Part shown: piece by piece, positions 1 through 8,257 of the stretch
How positions within the stretch are numbered: the stretch's first letter is position 1
How the letters are laid out: every line of letters starts with the position of its first letter
DNA from: Streptomyces sp. M41(2017)
GTDB taxonomy: Bacteria > Actinomycetota > Actinomycetes > Streptomycetales > Streptomycetaceae
NCBI RefSeq assembly: GCF_002078175.1
Contig: NZ_MWFK01000002.1
Span: forward strand, 868,001 to 932,000
Direction: 5' to 3'
Length of the DNA stretch: 64,000 bases
Notes under the pieces: generated by a model
The model's input: only the letters and a program-made list of their open reading frames with translations
Databases searched by the model: none
What the model was told of the DNA's origin: nothing
Position numbers and translations under genes: made by a program

Positions 1-478
1 TGGCGTCGATCGTCGTGCCGAGGCCGCTGATCAGCAGGGGCAGCACGTCGTTGCCCCAGCCGGGGTCGACACCGGAGACGAACAGGGAGCCGCCGCCGTC
101 CGCGATGGCGGCGAGCATCGGCTCCCGGAACTCCGGCGGCGCGTTGCGCTGGTCGTAGAGCGGATAGAGAGCGGGGGTGACGACGACCGCGCCGGCCCGG
201 ATCGCCCGGGCGATGTCGGCGAGCGCCTCGTCGGGCCGTATGTCGCCGGAGGCCGCGTAGACCACGGCTCCCGGGCCCTGGGTCAGGACGGCGTCGATGT
301 CGTCGGTCGCGGCGACGCCGAGGCCGTGGTCGAGCCCGGCGAGGTCGCCCGCGTCGCGGCCGACCTTCCCGGGATCGTGGACGAGCACGGCCGCGAGTTT
401 CAGCTTCGGGTGGGCTTCGACGGCGCGGATGGCCGCGCGGCCGACATTGCCGGTACCCCAGACCACCGTGGAAATCAT
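1..478 (-). CDS. dihydrodipicolinate reductase-like NAD(P)-dependent dehydrogenase (3' end missing)
   Basis: The gene reads leftward from an ATG at 478 and is open to the window edge, so about 159 N-terminal residues are visible and the C-terminal half is lost. The protein opens with a Rossmann nucleotide-binding motif, GTGNVG at residues 8-13, followed by an alternating beta/alpha region (AAVLVHDP, VVYAASGD, VVVTPALYP). This is the layout of the dihydrodipicolinate-reductase-like amine/amino-acid dehydrogenase group, whose members usually run to about 350 residues. The substrate cannot be judged from this half. It diverges from the YciO-family gene across about 135 bp. Confidence 0.75.
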   Translation of the reverse strand, partial: MISTVVWGTGNVGRAAIRAVEAHPKLKLAAVLVHDPGKVGRDAGDLAGLDHGLGVAATDDIDAVLTQGPGAVVYAASGDIRPDEALADIARAIRAGAVVVTPALYPLYDQRNAPPEFREPMLAAIADGGGSLFVSGVDPGWGNDVLPLLISGLGTTIDA

Positions 479-613
479 GCGCGGAGGGTAGCGAGCCGAC
501 CGCGAGGTTCCCATAGCCGTGACCGGGGAAAAGATTCCGGCCCCGGACGAGCGTCGCCCTGGCAGCCGAGCGGGCCCGGACCGGTCCGGGCGACAGGACC
601 TAAGCTCGGGTGC

Positions 614-1234
614 ATGGCCAAGTACCTCGACGTGCACCCGGACAACCCGCAGCGCCGCATCATCAGCCAGGCGGTGGAGATCGTCCGCAGCGGTGGACTG
701 ATCGTCTACCCGACGGACTCGTGCTTCGCGCTCGGCTGCGCGCTCGGCAACAAGGACGGCATCGACCGCATCCGTTCGATCCGCCAGCTCGACGAGCGGC
801 ACCACTTCACGCTGATGTGCGAGGACTTCGCGCAGCTCGGGCACTTCGTACGGATCGACAACGCGGTCTTCCGGACGGTCAAGGCGGCGACGCCCGGCAG
901 CTACACGTTCATCCTGCCCGCGACGAAGGAGGCCCCGCGCCGACTGCTGCACCCGAAGAAGAAGACGGTCGGCGTGCGCATCCCCGACCACGTCGTCGCG
1001 CAGGCGATCCTCGCCGAGCTCGGTGAGCCGCTGCTGTCGAGCACGCTGCTCCTGCCGGAGGAGGACAAGCCGCTCACCCAGGGCTGGGAGATCAAGGACC
1101 GGCTCGATCACGTGGTGGACGCCGTGATCGACTCCGGCGACTGCGGTACGGAGCCGACGACCGTCGTCGACTTCTCCTCCGGGGAGCCCGAGATCGTACG
1201 GCTGGGGGCGGGCGACCCGTCACGGTTCGCGTAG
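614..1234 (+). CDS. YciO/YrdC/Sua5-family L-threonylcarbamoyladenylate synthase-like protein
   Basis: A 206-residue protein, the usual length of the YciO branch. YrdC/Sua5 enzymes make threonylcarbamoyl-AMP for the tRNA t6A37 modification; the YciO paralogues share the double-stranded-RNA-binding-like fold, and their own role is less certain. Visible family features are the N-terminal YPTDSCFALGC segment, the HHFTLMC segment, the KKKTVGVRIP stretch and the SSTLLLP segment. The frame stays open further upstream, but the family start MAKYLDVHP at 614 fits best; the extension looks like non-coding GC-rich sequence. The gene ends at a strong hairpin shared with the convergent protease gene. Confidence 0.85.
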   Translation: MAKYLDVHPDNPQRRIISQAVEIVRSGGLIVYPTDSCFALGCALGNKDGIDRIRSIRQLDERHHFTLMCEDFAQLGHFVRIDNAVFRTVKAATPGSYTFILPATKEAPRRLLHPKKKTVGVRIPDHVVAQAILAELGEPLLSSTLLLPEEDKPLTQGWEIKDRLDHVVDAVIDSGDCGTEPTTVVDFSSGEPEIVRLGAGDPSRFA

Positions 1235-1248
1235 GCGGAGAAACGCAG

Positions 1249-1288
1249 CCGCGCCGTGGGCCGTCCTCGCGGAGGACCCACGGCGCGG
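1249..1288. terminator. bidirectional hairpin terminator
   Basis: A perfect 12-bp stem (CCGCGCCGTGGG at 1249-1260 with CCCACGGCGCGG at 1277-1288) has a second, shorter dyad inside its loop. It lies between two convergent genes, where a shared terminator is expected. Confidence 0.8.
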
Positions 1289-1321
1289 TCGCCGTCCTTC
1301 AGGCGGTGCCGGTGATGCCGG

Positions 1322-3715
1322 TCAGCTGGTCGTCAGGGCGGTGTCGTCCACGACGAAGCTGGTCTGGAGCGAGGAGTCCTCGACGCCGCTGAACTTCAGC
1401 GCGACGGTGGAGCCGGCGAAGGAGGACAGGTCGAAGGTCTTCTGGACGTAGCCGGTGGCCTTGTTGAGGTTCGAGTAGGTCGCCAGCGTGGTGGAGCCGG
1501 CCGTGACGGTGAGCTTGTCGTACGCGGTGCTGGTGGTCGTCTCGGCCGTGTCGATGTGCAGGTAGAACGTCAGCGTGGCCTTGCAGCCGCTCGGAACGGC
1601 CACCGACTGGGACAGCGTGTCGGTGTGGGTCGAGCCGTAGCCGTCCAGCCAGGCCTTGTAGGAACCGCCGTGCGCGGCCTCACCGGTGTCGGTCGTGATG
1701 ACACCGCTGCTGGCGGTCCAGGTGGTGTTGCCGGACTCGAAGCCGGGGTTGCCGAGCAACTGCTTGGCGGTGCAGGTGCCTCCGCCGCCCGACGAACTCA
1801 CCGTCCAGGTGAACGTCGCGGTGCCGGTGGCACCGGTGCTGTCCGTGACGGTCACGGTGGTGCTGTACGTCCCCGCGGTCGTCGGCGTGCCGGTGACGGC
1901 GCCCGTCGAGCCGTTGATCGACAGACCGGCCGGCAGACCGGACGCCGCGTAGGTGAGAGAGCCGCTGTTGGTGCTGCTCGCCGCGATCTGCAGGCTCACC
2001 GCGGTGCCGACGGTGGCCGACTGGCTGCCCGGGTTGGTGACGGTCACTCCGCTCGTGGGCGGGGTGACGTGGCTGCCCACGTTGATGCCGGCGAACGCGT
2101 TGGCCACCCCGGCGTACTGCGCCGAGCCGGAACCGTAGAGCGCGGTCGCGGCGTTCAGCGCGGCGGTGCGGGCACTGGCGTAGTTGGTGCTGGACGTCAT
2201 GTACGTCGTCAGCGCCTTGTACCAGATCTGGAGGGCCGCGGCCCGCCCGATGCCGGCGACGGCGACACCGTCGGAGGTCGGGCTGTTGTAGGTGACACCG
2301 TTGATGACCTTGGTGCCGCTGCCCTCGGAGAGCAGGTAGAACATGTGGTTCGCGGGGCCCGAGGAGTAGTGGACGTCCAGGTTGCCGACGCCGGAGTACC
2401 AGCTGTCCGCCGAGCCGCCGTCCTTGCTGGGCTTGTCCATGTAGCGCAGCGGCGTGCCGTCGCCGTTGATGTTGATCTTCTCGCCGATGAGGTAGTCGCC
2501 CACGTCGGAGGAGTTCGCCGCGTAGAACTCGACGCCGGTTCCGAAGATGTCGGAGGTCGCCTCGTTCAGGCCGCCGGACTCACCCGAGTAGTTGAGGCCC
2601 GCGGTGTTGGAGGTGACACCGTGGCTCATCTCGTGACCCGCCACGTCCAGCGAGGTCAGCGGGTGCGTGTTGCCCGAGCCGTCGCCGTACGTCATGCAGA
2701 AGCAGCTGTCGTCCCAGAAGGCGTTGACGTACGCCGAGCTGTAGTGGACGCGGGAGTAGGCCGCGACGCCGTTGTTCTTGATGCCGCTGCGCCCGAAGGT
2801 GTTCTTGTAGAAGTCCCAGGTCATCTGGGCTCCGTAGGCCGCGTCGGCGCCGGCGGTCTGGGTGTTGGAGCCGGCGCCGGTTCCCCAGGTGTCGTCGGCG
2901 TCCGTCATCAGGGTGCCGGTCCCGGAGGTGGCGTTGTTCAGGCTGTACGTCTTGTGGCCGCCACGCGTGTTGTCGGTCAGCTGGTAGGTCGAGCCGGACA
3001 GCGTGGTGTTCAGCGTCACGGTGCCGCTGTACTGGGTGTTGCCGGTGCCGGTCTGGACGCCTTCGTACCGGCTGAGTTCCTTGCCGGTGGTCGCGTCCGT
3101 GACGACGTGCAGCTTGCTCGGCGTGCCGTCGTCCTGGAGACCGCTGACCACGGTCTCCCAGGCGAGGCGCGGGGTGCCGGTGCCGGCCCAGATCACCTTG
3201 CGGGCGCTGTCGGCCGCGGGCTTCTGCGCCTTGAGCGCCTTGGCGGCCTTCAGTGCCTGGGCGCCCGCGGCGGTCCTGGTGAAGGACGCGGTGGTGGTGG
3301 CGACCTTGATGGTGTGCTTGTTGTTGAAGGTGGTGCCGACCGTTCCGGTGGCCCAGGAGGCGGGCGGGGTGTGGACGACCACGTCGCCGCCCAGCACCGG
3401 GAGTCCGGCGTAGGTGCGCTCGTAACGGGTGTGCAGGGTGCCGTCGTTGTCCTTGACGACGTCCTTGACGACCAGTTTCTCCTTCGGGCCGAGGCCGAGG
3501 AGACCGGCGGTGTCCGTCGTCCGCTGCGACGCCTTCGTCAGCAGGGCGGTGTGCTGGGCCGGGGAGAGCTTCGCTTCCAGCCCCCCGGTGCGCAGGGGGG
3601 TGGTGTGGGGGGCGGGGTCGGCGGCTGCCGGGACCGTCTGTATGCCGACGGCCAGGAAAGCGGCGGTGGCCACCAGGGCTCCGGCCGCGGTCGCCTGACG
3701 GGGGATACGTCTCAC
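1322..3715 (-). CDS. secreted M4-family (thermolysin-like) neutral metalloprotease
   Basis: A 797-residue secreted zinc endopeptidase. The GTG at 3715 is chosen because AGGAG sits five bases upstream and the product then starts with an Arg-rich signal peptide that cleaves after an AAA motif near residue 30. An FTP/PepSY-type propeptide fills residues about 40-230. The M4 catalytic domain carries HEMSH at 361-365 and the distal ligand in GGLNEATSD (Glu385), plus the GxxNxDVHYSSG region with the catalytic His. After residue about 540 come a putative Ig-like domain (YAASGLPAGLSI segment) and a C-terminal beta-sandwich of about 150 residues, as in many Streptomyces secreted proteases. A longer reading frame extends to 4057 but has no ribosome binding site. 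Confidence 0.9.
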   Translation of the reverse strand: MRRIPRQATAAGALVATAAFLAVGIQTVPAAADPAPHTTPLRTGGLEAKLSPAQHTALLTKASQRTTDTAGLLGLGPKEKLVVKDVVKDNDGTLHTRYERTYAGLPVLGGDVVVHTPPASWATGTVGTTFNNKHTIKVATTTASFTRTAAGAQALKAAKALKAQKPAADSARKVIWAGTGTPRLAWETVVSGLQDDGTPSKLHVVTDATTGKELSRYEGVQTGTGNTQYSGTVTLNTTLSGSTYQLTDNTRGGHKTYSLNNATSGTGTLMTDADDTWGTGAGSNTQTAGADAAYGAQMTWDFYKNTFGRSGIKNNGVAAYSRVHYSSAYVNAFWDDSCFCMTYGDGSGNTHPLTSLDVAGHEMSHGVTSNTAGLNYSGESGGLNEATSDIFGTGVEFYAANSSDVGDYLIGEKININGDGTPLRYMDKPSKDGGSADSWYSGVGNLDVHYSSGPANHMFYLLSEGSGTKVINGVTYNSPTSDGVAVAGIGRAAALQIWYKALTTYMTSSTNYASARTAALNAATALYGSGSAQYAGVANAFAGINVGSHVTPPTSGVTVTNPGSQSATVGTAVSLQIAASSTNSGSLTYAASGLPAGLSINGSTGAVTGTPTTAGTYSTTVTVTDSTGATGTATFTWTVSSSGGGGTCTAKQLLGNPGFESGNTTWTASSGVITTDTGEAAHGGSYKAWLDGYGSTHTDTLSQSVAVPSGCKATLTFYLHIDTAETTTSTAYDKLTVTAGSTTLATYSNLNKATGYVQKTFDLSSFAGSTVALKFSGVEDSSLQTSFVVDDTALTTS

Positions 3716-4060
3716 TCGTACTCCTACTGCTTCGGCCGCGGTCGGCGGCCGGTGACAGACCGGGCAGACGGGTGTGCTGTCCGGGACGAGCTGAGCAGGG
3801 GCGTGCGGGAACGCGACCGTGGGCAGGTCGGACGCGACCTGCCGTACAGGTGGGGGAAGGATTGCACTGTTGACCGATGCATGACATTGCCTCGCCGCCG
3901 ATCGAGGGTTATCCCTACGCCGCGGCGAGGGAACACCCTGTCGGCCGCCGGGCAGCCGCACGTCACCGGCGTCCTCACGCCCCGCGTCTCGCCGGGCCGC
4001 GATGATCGTCCCGTCGTTTAATGAGTGCGTCGGAGGGTCCTCTTCCCCCGGGAGCAACGC
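3716..4060. other. divergent intergenic region, protease / MMPL transporter
   Basis: This 345-bp stretch separates two divergently transcribed genes and should hold both promoters. I see an AT-richer patch near 3860-3890 but no motif I would call a promoter with confidence. Open frames across it lack ribosome binding sites. Confidence 0.6.
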
Positions 4061-6340
4061 ATGGCGGCGACACAGGCCACTTCAGGGGGCGGGCAGGACA
4101 GGCCCGGAATGCTACGGCGGCTGGGCGAATGGTGTGCCCGCCACTTCGTGATCGTGATCGTGGCCTGGCTGGTCGTCCTGGCCGTGCTGCAGGTGCTGAA
4201 CCGCTCGTTCGGCGGAGAGTACTCGGACAACTTCACCCTCCCCGGAGTGCAGTCCACGAAGGGCGTGGACGTCCTCAAGGAGCACGACCCGGCAGCCGGC
4301 GGTTACAGCAGCCAGGTCGTCCTGCGGGACACGCAGAAGCCGCTGACGTCCCTCAGTTCCCAGATGAACCAGACGGTCGGCGATCTGCAGAAGCTGCCGC
4401 ACGTGCTGGCGGCGCAGAACCCGCTGCCGCCGCCGGGCTCGCAGTCGTCGGGACAGTCCCAGCAGCCGAACGTCGGACCGCTGTCCGACGACGGGAAGAC
4501 GGCGTACATCACCGTCCGCTTCGACGTGCAGCCCTCGACGCTCGGCGACGACTACCTCCACGGCGTCGACAGCGCCGTGAAGCCGCTGCGGTCGGCGGGC
4601 GTCGACGTCGAGTACGGCGGTCCGCTCGGTGAGCTGGCCCGCCCCGCGGCCAACGACCGGATCAGCGAGGCGATCGGCTTCGCGGTGGCGATCGTCGTCC
4701 TGCTCGTCGGCTTCGGCAGCGTGATCGCCGCCGGCCTGCCGCTGGTGACCGCGCTGATCAGCGTGGTCGGCGGCCTGGCCTGTCTGGGCCTGCTGGCCGC
4801 CGCGTTCACCTTCGCGACCGTGTCACCGACCCTCGCCACCATGATCGGACTCGGCGTCGGCATCGACTACGCCCTGTTCCTGATCACGCGTCACCGGCAG
4901 AACCTCATCGACGGCACCGATCCCGTGCACGCGGCGGGACGGGCGACCGCGACCAGCGGCCGGGCGGTCCTCGTCTCGGGGTGCACCGTCATCATCGCCC
5001 TGGCCGGCCTGTCCGTCTCCGGCGTCTCCTTCATCAGCAAGCTGGGCCTCGCGGCCGCCGTCACGGTCGTCTCCGCCGTGGCCGGCGCGCTCACCGTCGT
5101 CCCGGCGCTGCTCGGCCTCATCGGCCGGCACATCGACCGCTACCACCTGCGCAGGCCCGTCGCGGAGACGGACGCCGAGCCCGGGCAGGCCGCTCACGGC
5201 ACCTGGCACCGCTACGCCCAGCGGGTGGAGCGACGCCCCTGGTGGTTCCTCACCGGCGGTGTGATCACGGTCGTGGTGCTGGCCATTCCGCTGTTCTCCA
5301 TCCAGCTCGGGCACATCGGGGACGGCGCGGACCCGACGTCCTTCACCGACCGGCGGGCGTACGACATCATGTCGAACGCCTTCGGACCCGGCTCCAACGG
5401 TCCGCTGACCGTGGTCATCGACCAGACCGACGTGCCGTCCGACCAGCGTTCGGCGCTGGCGTCGAACGCGAAGAAGGCCCTCACCGACGTGCCCGGCGCG
5501 GCCACCGTCACCCCGCTCACCGCCACCCAGGACGGCGACGTGCTGGTGGGCACCGTCTTCTCCAAACAGTCCCCGCAGGACCAGGTGACCACCGACCTGA
5601 CGAACCATCTGGTCGACGACACCCTGCCGCAGGCCGTGTCCGGCACCGTCGCCAAGGGCTATGTCACCGGGACCACGGCGGCCCAGGTCGACTTCCGTGA
5701 CATCGTCGCGAGCAGACTGCCGCTGATCATCGCCGTGGTCGTCGCCCTCGCCTTCATCATCATCCTGATCGTCTTCCGCGGACTGCTCGTCGCGCTCAAG
5801 GCGGCGGTGCTCAACGTCCTGTCCATCGCCGCCTCCTACGGTGTCGTCGTCGCCGTCTTCCAGTGGGGCTGGGGCGGGCCGTCGCTCGGGGTGGCGGGCA
5901 AGGTGCCCATCGAGAGCTACGTGCCGATGATGATGTTCGCGATCATCTTCGGGCTCAGCATGGACTACGAGATCTTCCTGCTGTCGCGGGTCCACGAGGC
6001 CTGGCTGCGCACCGGGGACGCCAAGGCGAGCGTCGCGCACGCCCTGGAGATCACCGCACGGGTGATCACCTGCGCCGCCCTCATCATGGTCAGCGTCTTC
6101 GCCGCCTTCATCCTGAGCGACAACATCGTCGTCAAGATGCTCGGACTCGGGCTCGCCGTGAGCGTGCTGATCGACGCGACCGTCGTACGGCTGCTGCTCG
6201 TTCCGGCCGTGATGACCCTGCTGGGCGCCCACGCCTGGTGGACGCCCCGGTGGCTCGACCGGATCCTGCCGCACATCGACACCGAGGGCGAACCCGCCCC
6301 GCGCGCCGCGGATCCCCCACGTCCGCCGGCCGGCGGGTGA
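4061..6340 (+). CDS. MMPL/RND-superfamily membrane transporter
   Basis: A 759-residue integral membrane protein. The ATG at 4061 is preceded by GGGAG at a six-base spacing; an upstream in-frame GTG at 4025 lacks one. One membrane helix (VIVIVAWLVVLAVLQVL) precedes a large extracytoplasmic loop. A five-to-six-helix bundle with GVGIDYALFLITRHR follows, and then the whole arrangement repeats (second half LSMDYEIFLLSRVHE). The duplicated architecture and the two GxDYxLF/DYEIFL motifs in the transmembrane core are typical of MMPL exporters, which use the proton gradient to export lipids or drugs. The substrate is unknown. A small ATPase gene starts 11 bp downstream and may be co-transcribed. Confidence 0.9.
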   Translation: MAATQATSGGGQDRPGMLRRLGEWCARHFVIVIVAWLVVLAVLQVLNRSFGGEYSDNFTLPGVQSTKGVDVLKEHDPAAGGYSSQVVLRDTQKPLTSLSSQMNQTVGDLQKLPHVLAAQNPLPPPGSQSSGQSQQPNVGPLSDDGKTAYITVRFDVQPSTLGDDYLHGVDSAVKPLRSAGVDVEYGGPLGELARPAANDRISEAIGFAVAIVVLLVGFGSVIAAGLPLVTALISVVGGLACLGLLAAAFTFATVSPTLATMIGLGVGIDYALFLITRHRQNLIDGTDPVHAAGRATATSGRAVLVSGCTVIIALAGLSVSGVSFISKLGLAAAVTVVSAVAGALTVVPALLGLIGRHIDRYHLRRPVAETDAEPGQAAHGTWHRYAQRVERRPWWFLTGGVITVVVLAIPLFSIQLGHIGDGADPTSFTDRRAYDIMSNAFGPGSNGPLTVVIDQTDVPSDQRSALASNAKKALTDVPGAATVTPLTATQDGDVLVGTVFSKQSPQDQVTTDLTNHLVDDTLPQAVSGTVAKGYVTGTTAAQVDFRDIVASRLPLIIAVVVALAFIIILIVFRGLLVALKAAVLNVLSIAASYGVVVAVFQWGWGGPSLGVAGKVPIESYVPMMMFAIIFGLSMDYEIFLLSRVHEAWLRTGDAKASVAHALEITARVITCAALIMVSVFAAFILSDNIVVKMLGLGLAVSVLIDATVVRLLLVPAVMTLLGAHAWWTPRWLDRILPHIDTEGEPAPRAADPPRPPAGG

Positions 6341-6350
6341 CACCGGTCGC

Positions 6351-7082
6351 GTGATCGTCGAGCGCGCGTACGCCCATCTCCCGGCCGGCCCCGGCCCGCA
6401 GGACGGCGCCGATCGGACCGTCTGGCCCTGGTCGGTGCCGTGTGTCCGGCAACTGCTCGACGAGGGCCTGCGGTTCACGGCGCCGGTGACCTTCCTGGTC
6501 GGGGAGAACGGGTCCGGGAAGTCGACGCTGGTCGAGGCGCTCGCGGAGGGGTTCGGCCTCGACTCCTACGGCGGTTCGCACGACTGGCGCTACGCCTCCG
6601 CCCGCGAGAAGTCGGCGCTCGGCGAGCGCATCCGGTTCGACGCGGCGCCCCGAGGCCGGCGCATGGCCACGAGCTGGGCGGCCCGCAAGGGCTTCTTCCT
6701 GAGAGCCGAGACCGCGCTGGACGCGCTCGGCAGGGAAGGACTCGCGCCCGAGTCGGTCAGCCACGGAGAGGGCTTCCTCGCCGCGTTCCGGGGGAAGTTC
6801 ACGCAGGCGGGGCTCTACGTCCTGGACGAGCCGGAGGCCGCGCTCTCCTTCTCCTCGTGCCTCGAACTCGTCGGGCACATCGACCGGCTGGCGAAGGAGG
6901 GCGGCCAGGTCGTCTGCGCCACCCACTCCCCTCTCCTGACGGCGCTGCCGGGCGCGGACATCGTCGAGGTCGGCGACCACGGCATGCGCGGGGTCGCCTG
7001 GGCGGAACTGGACCTCGTGAACCACTGGCGCCACTATCTGGCCGACCCACAGGCCTATCTGCGGCACATCGTCGAACCCTGA
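6351..7082 (+). CDS. AAA-family ATPase (small ABC-like/SMC-like)
   Basis: A 243-residue cytoplasmic ATPase of the compact ABC/SMC-like type. Walker A is GENGSGKST near residues 50-58. Walker B is LYVLDEPEAALS near residue 160, and the following helix ends in an H-loop-like CATHSPLLT. No membrane segments or DNA-binding domain are visible. The GTG start follows the MMPL stop by 10 bases with only a weak ribosome binding site, suggesting translation coupled to the transporter gene. Stand-alone members of this group are widespread and mostly uncharacterised; a function with the MMPL protein is only a guess from position. Confidence 0.8.
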   Translation: MIVERAYAHLPAGPGPQDGADRTVWPWSVPCVRQLLDEGLRFTAPVTFLVGENGSGKSTLVEALAEGFGLDSYGGSHDWRYASAREKSALGERIRFDAAPRGRRMATSWAARKGFFLRAETALDALGREGLAPESVSHGEGFLAAFRGKFTQAGLYVLDEPEAALSFSSCLELVGHIDRLAKEGGQVVCATHSPLLTALPGADIVEVGDHGMRGVAWAELDLVNHWRHYLADPQAYLRHIVEP

Positions 7083-7125
7083 CGGCGTCCCCGTCCCACC
7101 GCCGGCCGGGCCGTCCACGGGGAAC

Positions 7126-7275
7126 GCGGGGCGCGGGCGGCGGGCGCGGGCGGCAGACGGCAGGCGCGGGCATGGGCGGCAGGCGCGGGCAACAGGCGGC
7201 GGGCGCGGGCGGCAGACGCGGGCGTGGGCGGCAGGCGGCGGGCGCGGGCGGCGGGCGGCGGGCGGCGGGCGCGGA
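7126..7275. repeat. G+C-only degenerate tandem repeat tract
   Basis: About 150 bp built almost entirely of GGCGGGC, GGCGCGGGC and GGCAGRC-type units. A 21-bp block is repeated exactly at 7138-7158 and 7197-7217, giving a 59-bp higher-order period. The end (7246-7270) is a run of GGCGGGC units. It fills the gap between the ATPase and acetyltransferase genes. No ribosome binding site or convincing protein lies in it. Confidence 0.8.
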
Positions 7276-7318
7276 AAACCCTGGTGCCGCGTACCGGACG
7301 GATCCCTAGCATGGTCCG

Positions 7319-7861
7319 GTGCCGCACCTCGAACTGCTCCGCCCGGACCACGCCGCCGCACTGCTCGCGTTCGAGCGGGAGAACCGCGCCTACTTCGCCG
7401 CGTCGATCCCCGACCGCGGCGACGCCTTCTTCACCGGCTTCGACGCCCTTCACCGTGAGCGGCTGGCCGAGCAGGCGGCCGGCCTGTGCTTCTTCCACCT
7501 CGTGGTGGACGACACGGGCGCGGTGCTGGGCCGTGTGAACCTGGTCGACGTGGCGGAGGGCTCGGCGGACCTCGGCTACCGGATCGCCGGACGGGCGGCC
7601 GGGCGCGGACTCGCCACGGCCGCGGTGCGGGAGGTCTGCCGCCTGGCCGCGACCGCGTACGGACTGCGCACGCTGCGGGCCGCCGCAACCGTCGACAACG
7701 CGGCCTCCCGGGCCGTGCTGGCCCGCACGGGCTTCCTGCCCGCCGGTGACCTCGTCCTCAACGGCCGTCCGGCACTCCGCTTCACGCTCGCACTCCCGTC
7801 GGCGGGCCACGCGGCCCCCGGGGAGGACGGGATCAGGCCATCGGTTCGGCGGCCGGGTTGA
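7319..7861 (+). CDS. GNAT-family N-acetyltransferase (RimJ/RimL-like)
   Basis: A 180-residue GNAT acetyltransferase starting at GTG 7319. Its order is typical of the RimJ/RimL group: an N-terminal LRPDHAAALLAFERENR segment, a central VDDTGAVLGRVNLVDV strand, then the acetyl-CoA loop GRAAGRGLATAAV and the LRAAATVDNAASRAVLARTGF segment that closes the CoA site. The acceptor (ribosomal protein, small molecule or antibiotic) cannot be predicted. Its last 29 bases overlap the end of the convergent small gene at 7833. Confidence 0.88.
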   Translation: MPHLELLRPDHAAALLAFERENRAYFAASIPDRGDAFFTGFDALHRERLAEQAAGLCFFHLVVDDTGAVLGRVNLVDVAEGSADLGYRIAGRAAGRGLATAAVREVCRLAATAYGLRTLRAAATVDNAASRAVLARTGFLPAGDLVLNGRPALRFTLALPSAGHAAPGEDGIRPSVRRPG

Positions 7862-8069
7862 TCGGTGTCTGGTACGCACCGCTGGCCAGCATGCGCACCT
7901 CGCCCGCCGGGCTGATCTCGGCGCGCAGGATGCCGGTGGGATCGCTGTACACGGGATGGCCGCCAGGACCCTTGGTCTCCGTCCGTTCGACGATCACCTC
8001 GTCCGTGACCATGCGCGCGTCCGGTCCGGGATGGGTGAAGGTCAGCCGGTAGCGGTCCACGGTCTTCAT
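7833..8069 (-). CDS. small conserved hypothetical protein
   Basis: A 78-residue protein, MKTVDRYRLTFTHPG at the start, with a GGGAGG ribosome binding site seven bases before the ATG at 8069. The sequence is mostly beta-type (RYRLTFTHPG, TDEVIVERTE, AEISPAGEVRMLASG) and has no Cys, signal peptide or membrane segment. I do not recognise the family. It is convergent with the GNAT gene and divergent from the sensor phosphatase gene. Confidence 0.65.
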   Translation of the reverse strand: MKTVDRYRLTFTHPGPDARMVTDEVIVERTETKGPGGHPVYSDPTGILRAEISPAGEVRMLASGAYQTPINPAAEPMA

Positions 8070-8257
8070 GCAGGCCTCCCGCGCCGAAGCGGCAAAATAG
8101 ACAAAAGGGGTACGTGTCCATGATGCCGCCAGATGTCCACGAGAGCAGCGCCGCTCCCGCCGACCGGACTCCAGGACGCCCGTCCGGCCGGAACGCCGGG
8201 CGCTTACTGTCGGTGACGCCCCTCGCCACCGGCCGCCGGGCAGTGTAGACATAGCAC

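Noticed and set aside
1556..4021. An 821-residue open frame antisense to the M4 protease gene
   Set aside because: Composition is Gly/Val/Arg-rich from high G+C in the non-coding phase, and it shows no domains; the opposite strand carries a clear protease.
4025..4060. A GTG start for the MMPL transporter at 4025
   Set aside because: No ribosome binding site precedes it, while the ATG at 4061 has one at proper spacing.
8108..8113. GGGTAC upstream of the sensor phosphatase gene
   Set aside because: No GNNT element lies 14-16 bases upstream, so it does not form a SigB-type promoter.
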